DNA from: Linum tenue
Lineage: Eukaryota > Streptophyta > Magnoliopsida > Malpighiales > Linaceae
NCBI GenBank assembly: GCA_946122785.1
Contig: CAMGYJ010000004.1
Span: 19,800,150 to 19,864,149, forward strand
Length of the DNA: 64,000 bases
Direction of reading: 5' to 3'
The stretch's first letter is position 1. Every line of letters begins with the position of its first letter. This document shows, in pieces, positions 21,957-32,236 of the stretch. The notes under the pieces are model-generated. The model saw only the letters and a program-made list of their open reading frames with translations, searched no databases and was not told the origin of the DNA. The translations under genes were made by a program, and so were the position numbers.

Positions 21957-22030
21957 CCTTTGGTTGGGGATTCGAACCAGGGTCTAATCACTCACGTGCA
22001 CGCAACATCACCAGCAGGCCACAAGTACCT
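21957..22030 (-). other. second tRNA-like module (perfect B box)
   Basis: The minus strand contains GGTTCGAATCC with a CTGGTGATG stretch at similar spacing to the first module. It is probably a diverged copy of the same sequence. Confidence 0.4.
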
Positions 22031-22085
22031 TGTGTTTCAACGGTGTGGCGTCTGAATTTTAACATTCGCGCCCACTCAGTTCGCA

Positions 22086-22430
22086 AGAACAAAAACTTAG
22101 CAATAGTCCAGCACTATTCGCGCCCAGTTCCACGGAACAAAAAATTAGCAATAGTCCAGCACTATTCGCGCCTAGTTCGAAAGAACAAAAATTAGCAATA
22201 GTCCAGCACTATTCGCGCCCAGTTCCACGGAACAAAAAATTAGCAATAGTCCAGCACTATTCGCGCCTAGTTCGAAAGAACAAAAATTAGCAATAGTCCA
22301 GCACTATTCGCGCCCAGTTCCACGGAACAAAAAATTAGCAATAGTCCAGCACTATTCGCGCCTAGTTCGAAAGAACAAAAATTAGCAATAGTCCAGCACT
22401 ATTCGCGCCCAGTTCGAAAGAACAACCTGC
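22086..22430 (+). repeat. seven tandem 47/48-bp repeats with E2F-type sites
   Basis: Seven copies share TAGCAATAGTCCAGCACTAT then TCGCGCC. Copies alternate between two variants (CCCAGTTCCACGG and CCTAGTTCGAAAG), giving a 95-bp dimer unit. ATTCGCGCC begins at 22116, 22164, 22211, 22259, 22306, 22354 and 22401, with a lone copy at 22064. Each unit also holds the hairpin AATAGTCCAGCACTATT. Confidence 0.95.
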
Positions 22431-22744
22431 AGGCTACCACTCAGGTTCTGTTTCAACGGCGCAGCGCCCGCCTTCCAACTACTCCTGCCGCCACTGCCAA
22501 TATAAAGCTAAGTACTCTATCCCTCCATCATTATTAAATTTTTAAAATATTTTACTATCCTAAAGCGTTAATGGCCCTAATGGGGGGCAAGACGCAAGAA
22601 GCTGGCACCGCGTCACTCAAACGCGCCACCAGCTGGGGGGCAACTGGGGTACATAGGCCCCACCCAAAATTACCGACAAAGATTTAAAAAAATAAAATAT
22701 AAGCTAGTGATGAGTTAAAACTCACCACCAGCTTGGGGGGCAAT

Positions 22745-23024
22745 TGTTGGGGGTGTTGCTAAGGGGCTCCCCGCAGAGACTAAGGAATACCGCGTTCAAT
22801 CGACAACGTATGACGCTCTAAACCCGCCACGAGTATATAAAGGTATAAAACCCACCAAGGAGGGGGACTTTTCTCTTCCTCCTCACTTTCCACTTTCTAC
22901 TATCTCTCTACACTTCATCTCTCTATCTACTCTCTCAACTCTCTCCACAAACCGACACTAACTTGACCGTCGGAGCTTAATCCGGGGGGCAACCCCGACT
23001 CTTTCACAGGTCCTTTCCCTCCCG
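22745..23024 (+). repeat. right LTR of the non-autonomous element, 3'-truncated
   Basis: 280 bp identical by eye to the left LTR, ending abruptly at CCCTCCCG. Confidence 0.85.
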
Positions 23025-23810
23025 GCTTTCAGACGAAACCCTTGTTGAGGGGATTAAAGATATGAGAGGTCACAGACAAGAGAAGGAACGACTGTTGTTG
23101 CCACCGGCCTGACAGTCCCCTTGTTGCTTGATCTCTTCGGCAACGCTGTGGATTATCGGTAAAGGAGAGTGGAAGCGGCGGTAGCAGATCTGTAACCTTA
23201 AGTCAAGGAGGAGATCCAGAGAGACGACGGAGGCTTTTCGGTGGAGGTGAGCTTTTGTCGTCGATTGAATGGATTCAGTGAGCTTCAATTTGTGCGGCGG
23301 TTGCAACTCGGACGGTGGACGAGAGAAGGGAGAGAGAACCTTAGTCTAGGGTTCTGTACTTTTGTCCCTCCAGCCAACGCTAGTCCCGCACACTCGCTAC
23401 GACGGCCGGCGAGGATTTTTCTACATTGGTCTCTTCGACTTTTCTCTAGGTTTTGACAGTGGGGTTCTAGGCTGCGCAGAAGCCCAGCCATAGGAGAAGA
23501 TGAAGAAGGAGATGAAGAGAGATGAGAGGGGCCAAAGAAGACTAACCAATTTTTTCATTTCATTTCCTTTTTATATTTATATTTTTAGTTTATTTCTCAT
23601 ATAATTAAAATAAAAGGTCAACATTACACCTCGAAGTTGGTTTGACGAAAAGTCTCTGCATCACTATAAACGTTTGTCTAGTCAGCATTTGTGAATATAC
23701 TGTTAAAGCTTTGGACAGAATGGCTATAACTGTGTATTTTTCCAAAAGTGGTTATTATTGTCAAAAACGCGAAAGTTATGATTATACAGGTGAATTAAGC
23801 CAAAAATTTA

Positions 23811-25015
23811 TCCTAAACTAGAAAGATTAAGTTCAGTAAATCATCTGTTGGTTATTTTGAGCTTAGTTTAGTCTATTTAAGCAGATGTATTGTTGGAATA
23901 AGGAATCTTATGAAGGGCAAGAATGGGATATTGAAGGGAACAGTAAGAGTTTGATGTCTGGTTTTTCTTGTTGGCTAGAAATCTTAGGGTGGATTGGATG
24001 TCTCTCCATGATCAAATCCACCCTTTAACCTCCCTTGTTCTCATGGCCATAACGAGAATTAGCGGGAATGGGAAACGGGATAAAAGAGGAAAATGGCTGA
24101 ATTTAAAGGCAAAGGTTCCATGGTTAGGACTTACCAATAAATTAATAAAAGAACCATAGGGTTTGGTCGATAGATACATTACTGCCCAAGATTGTCACCC
24201 AAGAGGATAGGTGGCTGTGAGAAGAGGGAAGATCAATCTTGGAAAGCATAGAATGAATGACAAAATCGATGATTAAGTCGTACAAAAATCAGAGTGAAAT
24301 CATGGGTTCGGGGACAGCAAAAAAATAGACGCTGGTCAATCTATGCTTATGGTCGGTCAGGTGTTACAATATGGCCTATGCCTGGAAACATTATGGCTTA
24401 AATTACATACTGGTTTCATGATAGAAGAGAAACAAATACAAGATGACCAAGCGTAGTTCTTCTAATTGCAGACGTTGTGAGTTCAACTACACACAAAGTA
24501 GCAAGAAATGGCCAGCCATGGGACGCTACGATCATCTATTCACCAAAAAGAACTGGACCGTGGCTAAAACAGAAAACAGAAGAACCTTGGACATAAACTA
24601 AGAGGGAGACGGCGCAAGAACTTGAAATACGAAGTGCTTCTTAGACTTTTGGATGGACTTGGTGTGTGTGACCGGCTGAAGTGAGCTTTTGTGATACACA
24701 TTAAAGAGCAACGAATAATATGATAGCAAGGTAAAGAATGGCGAGATGCATACAACCACATTGCAGGAAGTAAACACACCGCAAAGTATGAAGATAGTGG
24801 AACGAGCATTGCTCTTAAAATATTGTTTCTTTTTCCGACAACTAGTTGGGAGATTGACAAGTCCTCGCAACTGATTTCCTCCCAGCTAATCAGTCAATGT
24901 CTGCCAACTTAATTAACATATTCATTAAGCAAAATGATCCACCAGGAAAACTTGAGGGAATCAGAGATATCAAACCAAATCCACAAGTTATAGAACCCAC
25001 AAATGTCAAATACAT
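23811..25015. other. unassigned AT-rich sequence
   Basis: No convincing gene. Short frames on both strands lack recognisable motifs. No repeats noticed. Confidence 0.4.
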
Positions 25016-25975
25016 TAAAGTCTACACTAGATTGGGGCCCGTCCGTTGGCCGGATAAATTTCGTTAATAGTATAAATAAACATAGTAATTGTTTAAAGTA
25101 AGACATGTTTTTATTTCATCCCATACAAAATTTCAAATCATTTAATTATCGGAAAGATCATACTCTTATAATTTTCAACATGCCATCCCGATTTTTTGCT
25201 AAAGTCTTTATTGAAAGTAAAAAAACAAAATAAGGCAAGAAAATTGAGTCCTAAAGATTCAATCAGACTACACTATTTGCTCCTCATTGTAACAAATTAT
25301 TACACATTTCATTTTAGATTCCACGTGATCGCTTCTCCTCCACCCTCCAAAGAATCATCATCTCCACCAAGTACAGTGCATTTTTCTTCTTTAATGAAAC
25401 CTTTATCTTTATAGTAATTTGTTCCTTCTCTTTTTCTTTTCTATTTTTTAGAAAGCTAATCCTTCATAGCAAAGTATTTTGAAACACTAAACATTCCATA
25501 CAGTAGAATATATGTCTCAAGAACATTTTATGAGATTTATTCTTTCCCCAACGATAATACACAATATAGCTATCAACACAAAATTTAATACTTTATAGAT
25601 TAAAAACTAAATAAATAACCTTTAGGGGTTGACTATTCTCCAATAAGTCTGTGTCTTTTGTTTTCTTCTTATATAGGCAGATTTAATTTACCAATTTATA
25701 AATCATGAATTAAGTGGAAGTATCATGATCATTCTAAGGTGACTTTAGGAAGGTTGGGATCTTAGTCAAAGTCTAGTCAGCAATATGAATATATGATACC
25801 CACTTTCATGACAATCAAGCGAAAAATTGATGGCGGGGATGATGAGGAATTGACTTATAGATCAGGTACCATTATAGAGGAACTGATAGTTCATGAATGC
25901 TATCGTAGATGATGTCATATGATGCTAGAATAACATATTATTTTTATTCCAAAAAATGTCAAAACGAAGGTTTTA
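25016..25975 (-). mobile_element. Helitron-like repeat, copy 1
   Basis: Diverged but clearly homologous to the complement of about 59940-61024. Read on the minus strand its 3' end is GGCCAACGGACGGGCCCC then AATCTAGT: a GGCC-based hairpin followed by CTAG, as in Helitron termini. No 5' TC terminus was identified and there is no coding capacity, so the class is tentative while the repeat relationship is solid. Confidence 0.5.
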
Positions 25976-26587
25976 TCTTCGGTGCGCACACTTTTTTGGG
26001 TGTATGATATGCACTCGCCTCATAATTGGCATTCTAAGTAAGCGATTCATGTCAAAATGATTTTAATCATTACTTGTATGATGGACAACAATATACACGA
26101 ATTTAAAAAACATCACTCAAGATTTACTTTGATTTGAATGATTTAGAATTTAGGAGTTTTGGGTTTGGGGTTTACAATTTGGGGTGTAGGGTTAGGGTTG
26201 AAATAATATCAATTAGACTAATAGTATCAATTAGAATTTAAACCATGCGCCTTTAAACTATTTTTAGAGTTGCGTGAATAGTATGCACTCCTTTTTGTGA
26301 GTGCGGTATAAAAGCTACCCAAAATGAATATTATTCTATGTAGTATAATTATTTGATTTTTTAGTGAAAATTTTATAATTTAAATCAGGACAAATGAAAT
26401 ATGACTAATTAAAAATCAATAAGGGAGTGATTATTCACGTTGAATTATAAACCTCATCTATTAATAAATTAACAATAATCTAAATTGCCTAAATGATACA
26501 ATGAAATAGAGCTAATAATAATTTTAATAAATACATAGATGAATTTTACGGTGCACCATATCATTGGTTGTTTTCTTTTAAAAAAAA
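25976..26587. other. AT-rich spacer
   Basis: No gene. A short GGGTTTGGGGTTTA / GGGTTAGGG stretch near 26158-26200 is weakly telomere-like. Confidence 0.4.
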
Positions 26588-26895
26588 TTCTTTATGGTAC
26601 AAATTGAACTTATACATTTAATGTTATAGTCAATTTCAAGTTGCGTTTATACATTTTCACACAAATTTCTTTATAGTACAAACTGAACTGCACTTTATTG
26701 TTATGGTGCAAATTTAATTTGTACCTATATCTTTCCGTACAAATTCATTTATGATACAAACTGAACGTATAATTTTTAACATTATGGTACAATTTGCACA
26801 TATACAATTTTGTACAAATTACTTTATAATACAAAATAAACTTGTATTTTTAACATTATAGTATAAATTTAAATTGCATTACATACTTTGAAGAA
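26588..26895. repeat. four tandem units of 75-79 bp
   Basis: The phrase TTCTTTATGGTACAAATTGAAC and variants begin near 26588, 26667, 26744 and 26819. AT-rich, non-coding. Confidence 0.75.
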
Positions 26896-27137
26896 GTTGG
26901 GCCTTCATAAATTAAACCCTTTTCTGTTCTCTATGGCCTGTATGGATTAAAATTATTGAGCTAAGCCCCATCTGTCCTCCCTTTTCTATTGTGTAGCCCA
27001 AAAAATACCTTAAGGTACATTTAAATCTCATATTCATGGAATAAATCATAAATAAATTATTTTGTTAATTTCATTTTGCTAAAACAACGCCATTTTATTT
27101 AAAAATTGTAAATTTATCATGTCGGTTGTATCGCTGG

Positions 27138-27336
27138 CAATATAGTCAAAATCGCACTTTAAAACTTAAAAGCTTACGCTTTTACTTTTTTAAGTCAATA
27201 AAACGCTTATATGTAGAATCATGATTTTCCCTTACCAATGTAGTCAAAATCTTAGATTTAAAACTTAAAAGTTTACAGTTTTACGCTTCTAGGTCACCCA
27301 ACCGCTTCTAGGTAGAATCCCGCTTTTGACTGCATT
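27138..27336. repeat. imperfect direct duplication of about 95 bp
   Basis: TAGTCAAAATC ... AAAACTTAAAAG ... CGCTT ... TAGAATC occurs twice in succession, with short inverted matches at the outer ends. Probably a small MITE. Confidence 0.55.
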
Positions 27337-27339
27337 GAT

Positions 27340-27902
27340 CGCTGGTATTCATGCCGGTTTTATAACTGGAATCAGTTGATGTACCACGACGACAATAAAA
27401 TATGAATTTGTGTGATGGTATGATTGAAGTATCGTTCAAGTATCGGCATGACTAAATTATGAAAGTTTAGGGTTGAAAGATTAGCTTAATGAGGTATTTA
27501 TTTTTTGGTTTTGGTTTTATTTTTTTGGTGTTTGGAATTCGGCCTTGAAACTACCAAATAGCCGCCTAAATTTTTTTAACAAACCCTATATAATTATTCG
27601 GATTGGCAGTGGTGAATTAACCCCATAAATATTGGTGCTCATATAATTAGCTTCTACTCTGTGCCGCTCAAGTGCTGTTGTTGTCCTCCAAAAGAATCCT
27701 CCGGCTCAATTCTCTCCATGTCCGTTCAATTTTCTCCGTGTCCCAAGTTTGCAAGAAAAAGAAGAATGGGCCTAGCCCAGTTCAGTCAATAATTGTACAG
27801 ATATATTTACCAAAGTATTCTTCCGTGGACTGCGCATACAGGAGGAGGAAAAGAGGGATTAAGGGGGTTCGAGCAAAGAACCTCCATATATTATTGTTAG
27901 GA
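27340..27902. other. spacer and probable 3' UTR of the kelch-like gene
   Basis: No gene. The right part lies just downstream, in minus-strand sense, of the stop at 27903-27905 and is probably 3' UTR. Confidence 0.4.
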
Positions 27903-27973
27903 TTAGGATTCCTTTTGGCTTTGGCAGCATAACCAGTTGTAGAGAGCATCTTGGCCAACATGATGAACAGCAC
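27903..27973 (-). pseudogene. kelch-like host gene, last exon
   Basis: On the minus strand TTTCTCTCCCAG (acceptor) is followed by an exon read in phase with the donor at 36331: AVHHVGQDALYNWLCC to a TAA at 27903-27905. It supplies the 24 C-terminal codons of the gene whose main body lies at 36333-43135. The intron between them, about 370 bp originally, now holds the 8-kb MULE. The exon assignment rests on phase, splice-site quality and position, not on a known homologue. Confidence 0.5.
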
Positions 27974-28280
27974 CTGGGAGAGAAAGGAATAGAGCAAAAC
28001 AGAGATCAGTTATCCCCGACAACTAGAGAACCTCATAGAAACTGCACCCTCCATGAACAGAACCAACAAGAAAACAAACCAGAGAAAAACAAAGCAAAAC
28101 AAGAGCTGCAGAAAATGTCATGATATAGAAAGCTACTAGATAATAAGTGGTGAACGGCTTACCAATAATAGCACAATGACAATACCCTCTGGAAGTCGGA
28201 AAAAATCCCAAAATACCCTACCTATTAAAAAAAATTCCTCAAATACAAGACTTATAAAAAATTTTCCCAAAATACAGCAG

Positions 28281-28750
28281 TTTCACCATCACTGTCATTG
28301 TCCAAGACAGTGATGGTGTTCACCGTTTTGGTCCAAAACGGTGATAGTATCACCGCTTTAAACAACAACAGTGATGCTATCACCGTTTTTGTCCAAAACG
28401 GTGAAGCTATCATCGCCTTCAACCAACGCGGTGATCGATTGACCGTTGATAAGAACAACGGTGAAGGTTTATCACCGTTGAGATCAAAAACGGTGAAGTT
28501 GGCGCGGATCGCTGACGTGGCGAGGAGCGGGGACTTCACCGCGTAAGACGAAAGCGGTGATAGCCCCGCCCCGCCACGTCAGCGATCCGCGCCATCCGCG
28601 CCCTTCACCGCTGCCGTTCGATGCGGTGAGGCGCGGATTGTGGTTTTTCTCCACGATCCGACGCCTCACGCCTCGCCACGTCAGCGATCCGCCCATCATC
28701 GCCTTTGACTGGAGCGGTGTTGTCACTGCAGGCGAGGAAAGCGGTGATTG
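28281..28750. repeat. left subterminal array of TCACCG/CGGTGA palindromes
   Basis: Consecutive units of roughly 25-35 bp have the form ATCACCGTTTT..., CAAAACGGTGA, each an imperfect palindrome (for example CACCGTTTTGG / CCAAAACGGTG). A GC-rich inverted pair (28501-28534 with 28564-28593, around GATCGCTGACGTGGCG) lies on the inner side. Confidence 0.85.
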
Positions 28751-28793
28751 GCCGCCATAAATTTCCAGCGTCCCCTTCCCCTCCCTTCGCCCC

Positions 28794-28801
28794 TATAAAT
28801 A
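28794..28801 (+). promoter_or_regulatory. TATA box of the PMD gene
   Basis: CCTATAAATACCA, 190 bp upstream of the PMD ATG. The same CCTATAAATACCA core stands on the opposite strand at the other end, before the transposase gene. Confidence 0.6.
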
Positions 28802-28983
28802 CCACTCCCCCCCCTCATTCCAAATCACACCACCAAATTTTATACTTCTTTCTCCCTCCAACTTCACTCTAGTTTCGTTCTAAGTATGCTCTGTGGTTGC
28901 GGCTAAGTCCGATCTTCCGCATCAGAAAGAATTACTAGAGTTTTGGTTTTTTGTCGATACTCTCGCTAGCTTTTCGGCAAAAA

Positions 28984-31913
28984 ATGGACGAAGAGGCTTT
29001 GAGAGTACGTAAATTTATTTAATTCTTTTGTGATTTTTTTTTACATGGGTGCTAAAATTTAAATTGATTTGATTTCATATTTTTTTATAGATGGGTGCTG
29101 AGATATACGACCCTAGATTGTATATCGATCCTGGCCCAAGGGATCGAAGGTATTTAACCGGGCAAGATCAACATCGCTCTCGTTCAATTTGGAACAATAA
29201 TCCGGTAGACACACTAAAATTATTTCAATAGTTTTAAAGTTTTTATTTTGCTTTCTAAGTTTTTATTTTGCTTTCTATTGACTGACAATATTGTGTTTTT
29301 TGTTTTGTAGGAATCACTTATTCCCATCAGTCATCGAGGTACATGTCGATTGCCCCGTTGGCATCCTCGACTGCATCCCTATCTAGAGAGGGCGGGATTG
29401 CACAATTTGAGGCACTTTATGAGGCTAGATATTGACAACGATCTGCTGACGGCAATGGCAGAGCGATGGCGCCCTGAGCTGCATACCTTCCACTTTCCCG
29501 AGGGTGAAATGACGATCACCCTCAAAGATGTTGCCATCCTCACCGGGCTCCCGATCACCGGAGATGCCATCATCGACAGCTCGAGAAAACCAGAAGACGG
29601 TTGGGGGCCATTAATTCAACAACGTCTGGGGTTCAACATGCCGACCACCACGCCCGTCGAAGGTCAGGGGCATCCACCACTGAATGCGGGGCAAGTATCG
29701 ATCCCGTGGCTTGTTGACCACATCCAGATGGAGGTTAATATAGGCCTGGATACTCCTGAAGATCAGGTGGAGCGGTATGCACGTGTCTACCTAATTGCCT
29801 TGGTTGGTGGGTTTCTGTTCCCCGACAAGTCAAACCGGTGGATACAAGGCATGTGGTTAAATATGCTCCTCGGTGACTGGGACGAGATCGGGCAAAGAAG
29901 CTGGGGGTCGGCCGTCTTGGCTGGGATCTACCGCGAGTTGTGTACTTGCTCGAAGTTGGGAGCGAAACAAGCTGGTGGTGCGATGTTCATACTCCAGCTC
30001 TGGGCATGGGAGCATCTTCCGTTTCTCGCACCTCGAGACCCTCGGGAATTCTGGTTGCCAGATGATGAGCTACGATTTGTAGCAAATCCCCCATATGGTT
30101 TCAAGTAAGTTCAATTTAAGTTGAATTTATTTTAGATATGCAATGGTAGCTAGTTAGGTGAATTTAGATTTTAGTGAACTTAGTGAACTTAGTATGCAAT
30201 TTAGGGTTTAGAATTATAGTATTTTAGTGAACTTAGCTATCTTCCAACTAAGCGGATTTAGAGACATTTTAGGTCTGCAATTCTAGATGATTAGTGAATT
30301 TAGATATCTTCCAAGTAAGTGAATTTGGATTTATTCTAACCAAATCGCATTTAGCTAATTTAAAAATTGCTTATATATGTACTTTTGCTTAATTAGGTGG
30401 ATCGGAGCAAATACAAACGACCACCAGCCCGAGCACTCTTTACTGTTTTATCGTGCTGAATTTGATAAGCCTTGGTGGAACCAGGTAAAAATATTGAATG
30501 TCATGATTTTCAATTTATTAGGTGGAGTGGATATAATTTTTACTAATTCCATGAATTTTAATGATTGTAGGCGGTATGGGATCCATATCCAAATGAAGTG
30601 GTTGAGTTGCATCGTCTTAGACATCCCGAGGATCAAGAGACATGGTTGTGCAAGGTGCCCTTAATCTGCTGGCACATGGTGGAGTGGCACCTGCCCGATC
30701 GATCTTTGAGGCAATATCGATTGGAGCAACCAATTCCAGCATCCCCACCTCAAGGGTTCAGGGAGCTCCACGCCATTGACCTACGCTACAACAAAAAGGA
30801 TTGGACCCGCAAGCATGAATTCTACATCAACATATGGGAGAATAGAAATCAGTGGGTGGTCCAAGGGGCGCCGGAGACAAGGCCAATGGGGTACCACGAT
30901 GGCTACATGCGGTGGTATCGGAACTTCACGCTAAGATGGGTGTCAAAGCAAGGTGCTGTTTGGGGCGCAGTGGTAAGTGAATTCCATTTTGGCCTATTTT
31001 AGTTAATTTTTGTAGTATGATTACATGCCTATATTAGCTAGAATGTTAATTATCTATATTAGATTTAATGTTAGTTAATTTTTGGTGTATGATTACATGC
31101 CTATATTAGTTAGAATGTTAATTAACATTATTAGATTTAATGTTAGTTAATTTTTGTAGTATGATTACATGCCTATATTAGATGATAGAAATCATTATTA
31201 TATTTACTATTAGTTAATTTTGTACAACAATTTATTAGGTTGACGGTTTGGAGCATGCGAAGCACACCGTCGAGAGTGCACCCACCATGGATGAGCGGAA
31301 GACATCTTTTTTGCGCAGGCTTTTCAACAACTTGCTCTGTTGTACCAGAGAGCGAGAGCAAAGGAGGGATGTCATATTATACCCTCCAGTGCCTGCTCCG
31401 GCCCGACCTTCATTCCGTGCTGATGAGAGGATTGTGCCCCCACAAGAGCCCCCACGGAGGAGCAGAAGAAGGGTGAGAGAACACATTGAAGAGCTTCGTC
31501 CGTCTCAGAAAACTCAACTTCCTCAACCATGGCCACATTGTGAGTGGGCTACTAGTACTGAGGGAACCGGAGGGTCGTCAAGCTATGCCCCGACTCAGGA
31601 GCATGACATGTTCACCCAAGCCACCCCTCAGTTCCACCATCAGCAACAAACTACTCAGTATCAGACCCCGCAACAACAACATACATCATCGACTTTCTAC
31701 CACGCTTCTGGTCCATCTCAGCAACCTCCCCCCCCACCACCTGTCTACACTCCGGTGGGTGGTCGGGTTAAGAGGAATCCGCGCGCAGTTGTCCAGCGGG
31801 CTCGTGAAGAAGGAGGAGGAGGTAGAGAGGGAGGAAGAAGGGGCCGAGGAGGTCGTGGAGGAAGAGGAAGAGGAAGAGAAGGGGAAGTGGAGGGAAATGA
31901 AGACAACCAGTGA
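28984..31913 (+). CDS. plant mobile domain (PMD) protein gene of the MULE, six exons, intact
   Basis: Predicted exons are 28984-29004, 29091-29204, 29311-30104, 30397-30484, 30571-30972 and 31239-31913, joined by in-phase GT-AG introns into 697 codons with no stop or frameshift. The protein begins MDEEALR, then shows the PMD signatures DPGP, QHRSRSIW, ERAGLHNL, AERWRPELHTFHFPEGEMTI, ILTGLPI and VEWHLPDRSLRQY. The C-terminus is Pro/Gln-rich and ends in an Arg/Gly-rich tail (RGRGGRGGRGRGRE) that could bind nucleic acid. PMD proteins include the plant MAIN/MAIL regulators, and PMD ORFs are known passengers of transposons. Here it occupies the place of the second MuDR gene. Its role in transposition is inferred. 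A TATAAATA lies at 28794. Confidence 0.85.
31010..31230. repeat. three tandem units of about 65 bp in the last PMD intron
   Basis: TTAGTTAATTTTTG.. then GTATGATTACATGCCTATAT then TTAG recurs three times, with TAGATTTAATG between copies. Confidence 0.85.
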
Positions 31914-32090
31914 ACTATCTATGTCGTTCTAATTTAGTTTCATCTTTTTTTGTTTTCCATGAACTATCCATGTCGTCTAAATTTGGTTTGGGTCTTGTGT
32001 TGTTTTCCATGAACTATCTATGTTTCTAAATTTGGCAATCGAATTGTGTTGTTTTCCATTAACTATCTATGTCGGCTAAATTTGGTTGGT
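31914..32090. repeat. four ~60-bp repeats between the convergent MULE genes
   Basis: TTGTTTTCCATGAACTATCT then ATGTCGTCTAAATTTGG recurs about four times immediately after the PMD stop. It probably forms the 3' UTR/terminator zone of both genes. Confidence 0.8.
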
Positions 32091-32236
32091 TTTTACCCCC
32101 ATGTTGAAACAAAATGAACAACAAACGCCCTTTATTACAATCACTCAACAAGATTAAAACAAGAAGTCCAAATTAAACATCACAACAACGAAAACTACTC
32201 AACAAGATTAAAACAAGGAAGTGAACAACAACAACA

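Larger units (their letters stand above)
20029..23024 (+). mobile_element. non-autonomous LTR retrotransposon (LARD/TRIM-like) carrying host fragments
   Basis: LTRs start TGTTGGGGGTGTTGC at 20029 and 22745 and are identical over the shared 280 bp, so the insertion is recent. A PBS (20391) follows the left LTR, and a purine tract CTTGGGGGGCAAT precedes the right one. The 2.35-kb interior encodes no gag or pol and must rely on another element's proteins. It contains an antisense B-box fragment, an A-rich tract (about 21356-21386), two tRNA-like modules and a 7-unit tandem array. The right LTR lacks its last 82 bp, so its target duplication is lost. Confidence 0.85.
19367..23801. mobile_element. 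non-autonomous MULE with long TIRs, host of a nested LTR element
   Basis: The ends are long imperfect inverted repeats (GGCTTAATTCAC outermost, then blocks such as ACAATAATAGCCA) flanked by a perfect 9-bp duplication AAAAATTTA (19358-19366 and 23802-23810), diagnostic of Mutator-like elements. Without the nested LTR element it would be about 1.45 kb. The interior (about 19630-20028 and 23025-23520) is GC-rich and gene-like, perhaps captured, but unrecognised. No transposase. Its TIRs resemble those of the MULE at 48247-51199. Confidence 0.88.

Noticed and set aside
21786..22030. tRNA genes on the minus strand
   Set aside because: Only the B box/T-arm is convincing; no acceptor stem, D-arm or anticodon arm of normal geometry could be drawn.
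22086..22430. CRISPR-like array
   Set aside because: Units are contiguous tandem repeats without unique spacers, in a plant retroelement.
26158..26205. interstitial telomere repeats
   Set aside because: Only a few degenerate GGGTTT/GGGTTAGGG words, no uninterrupted TTTAGGG run.
28298..28546. ORFs across the subterminal palindrome arrays (also about 35827-36075)
   Set aside because: Open frames arise from the repeat units themselves and their mirror on the other strand; there is no codon structure or start context.
31240..31932. overlapping plus-strand ORFs around the last PMD exon
   Set aside because: They are alternative-frame shadows of exon 6, which is fixed by phase with the upstream exons.
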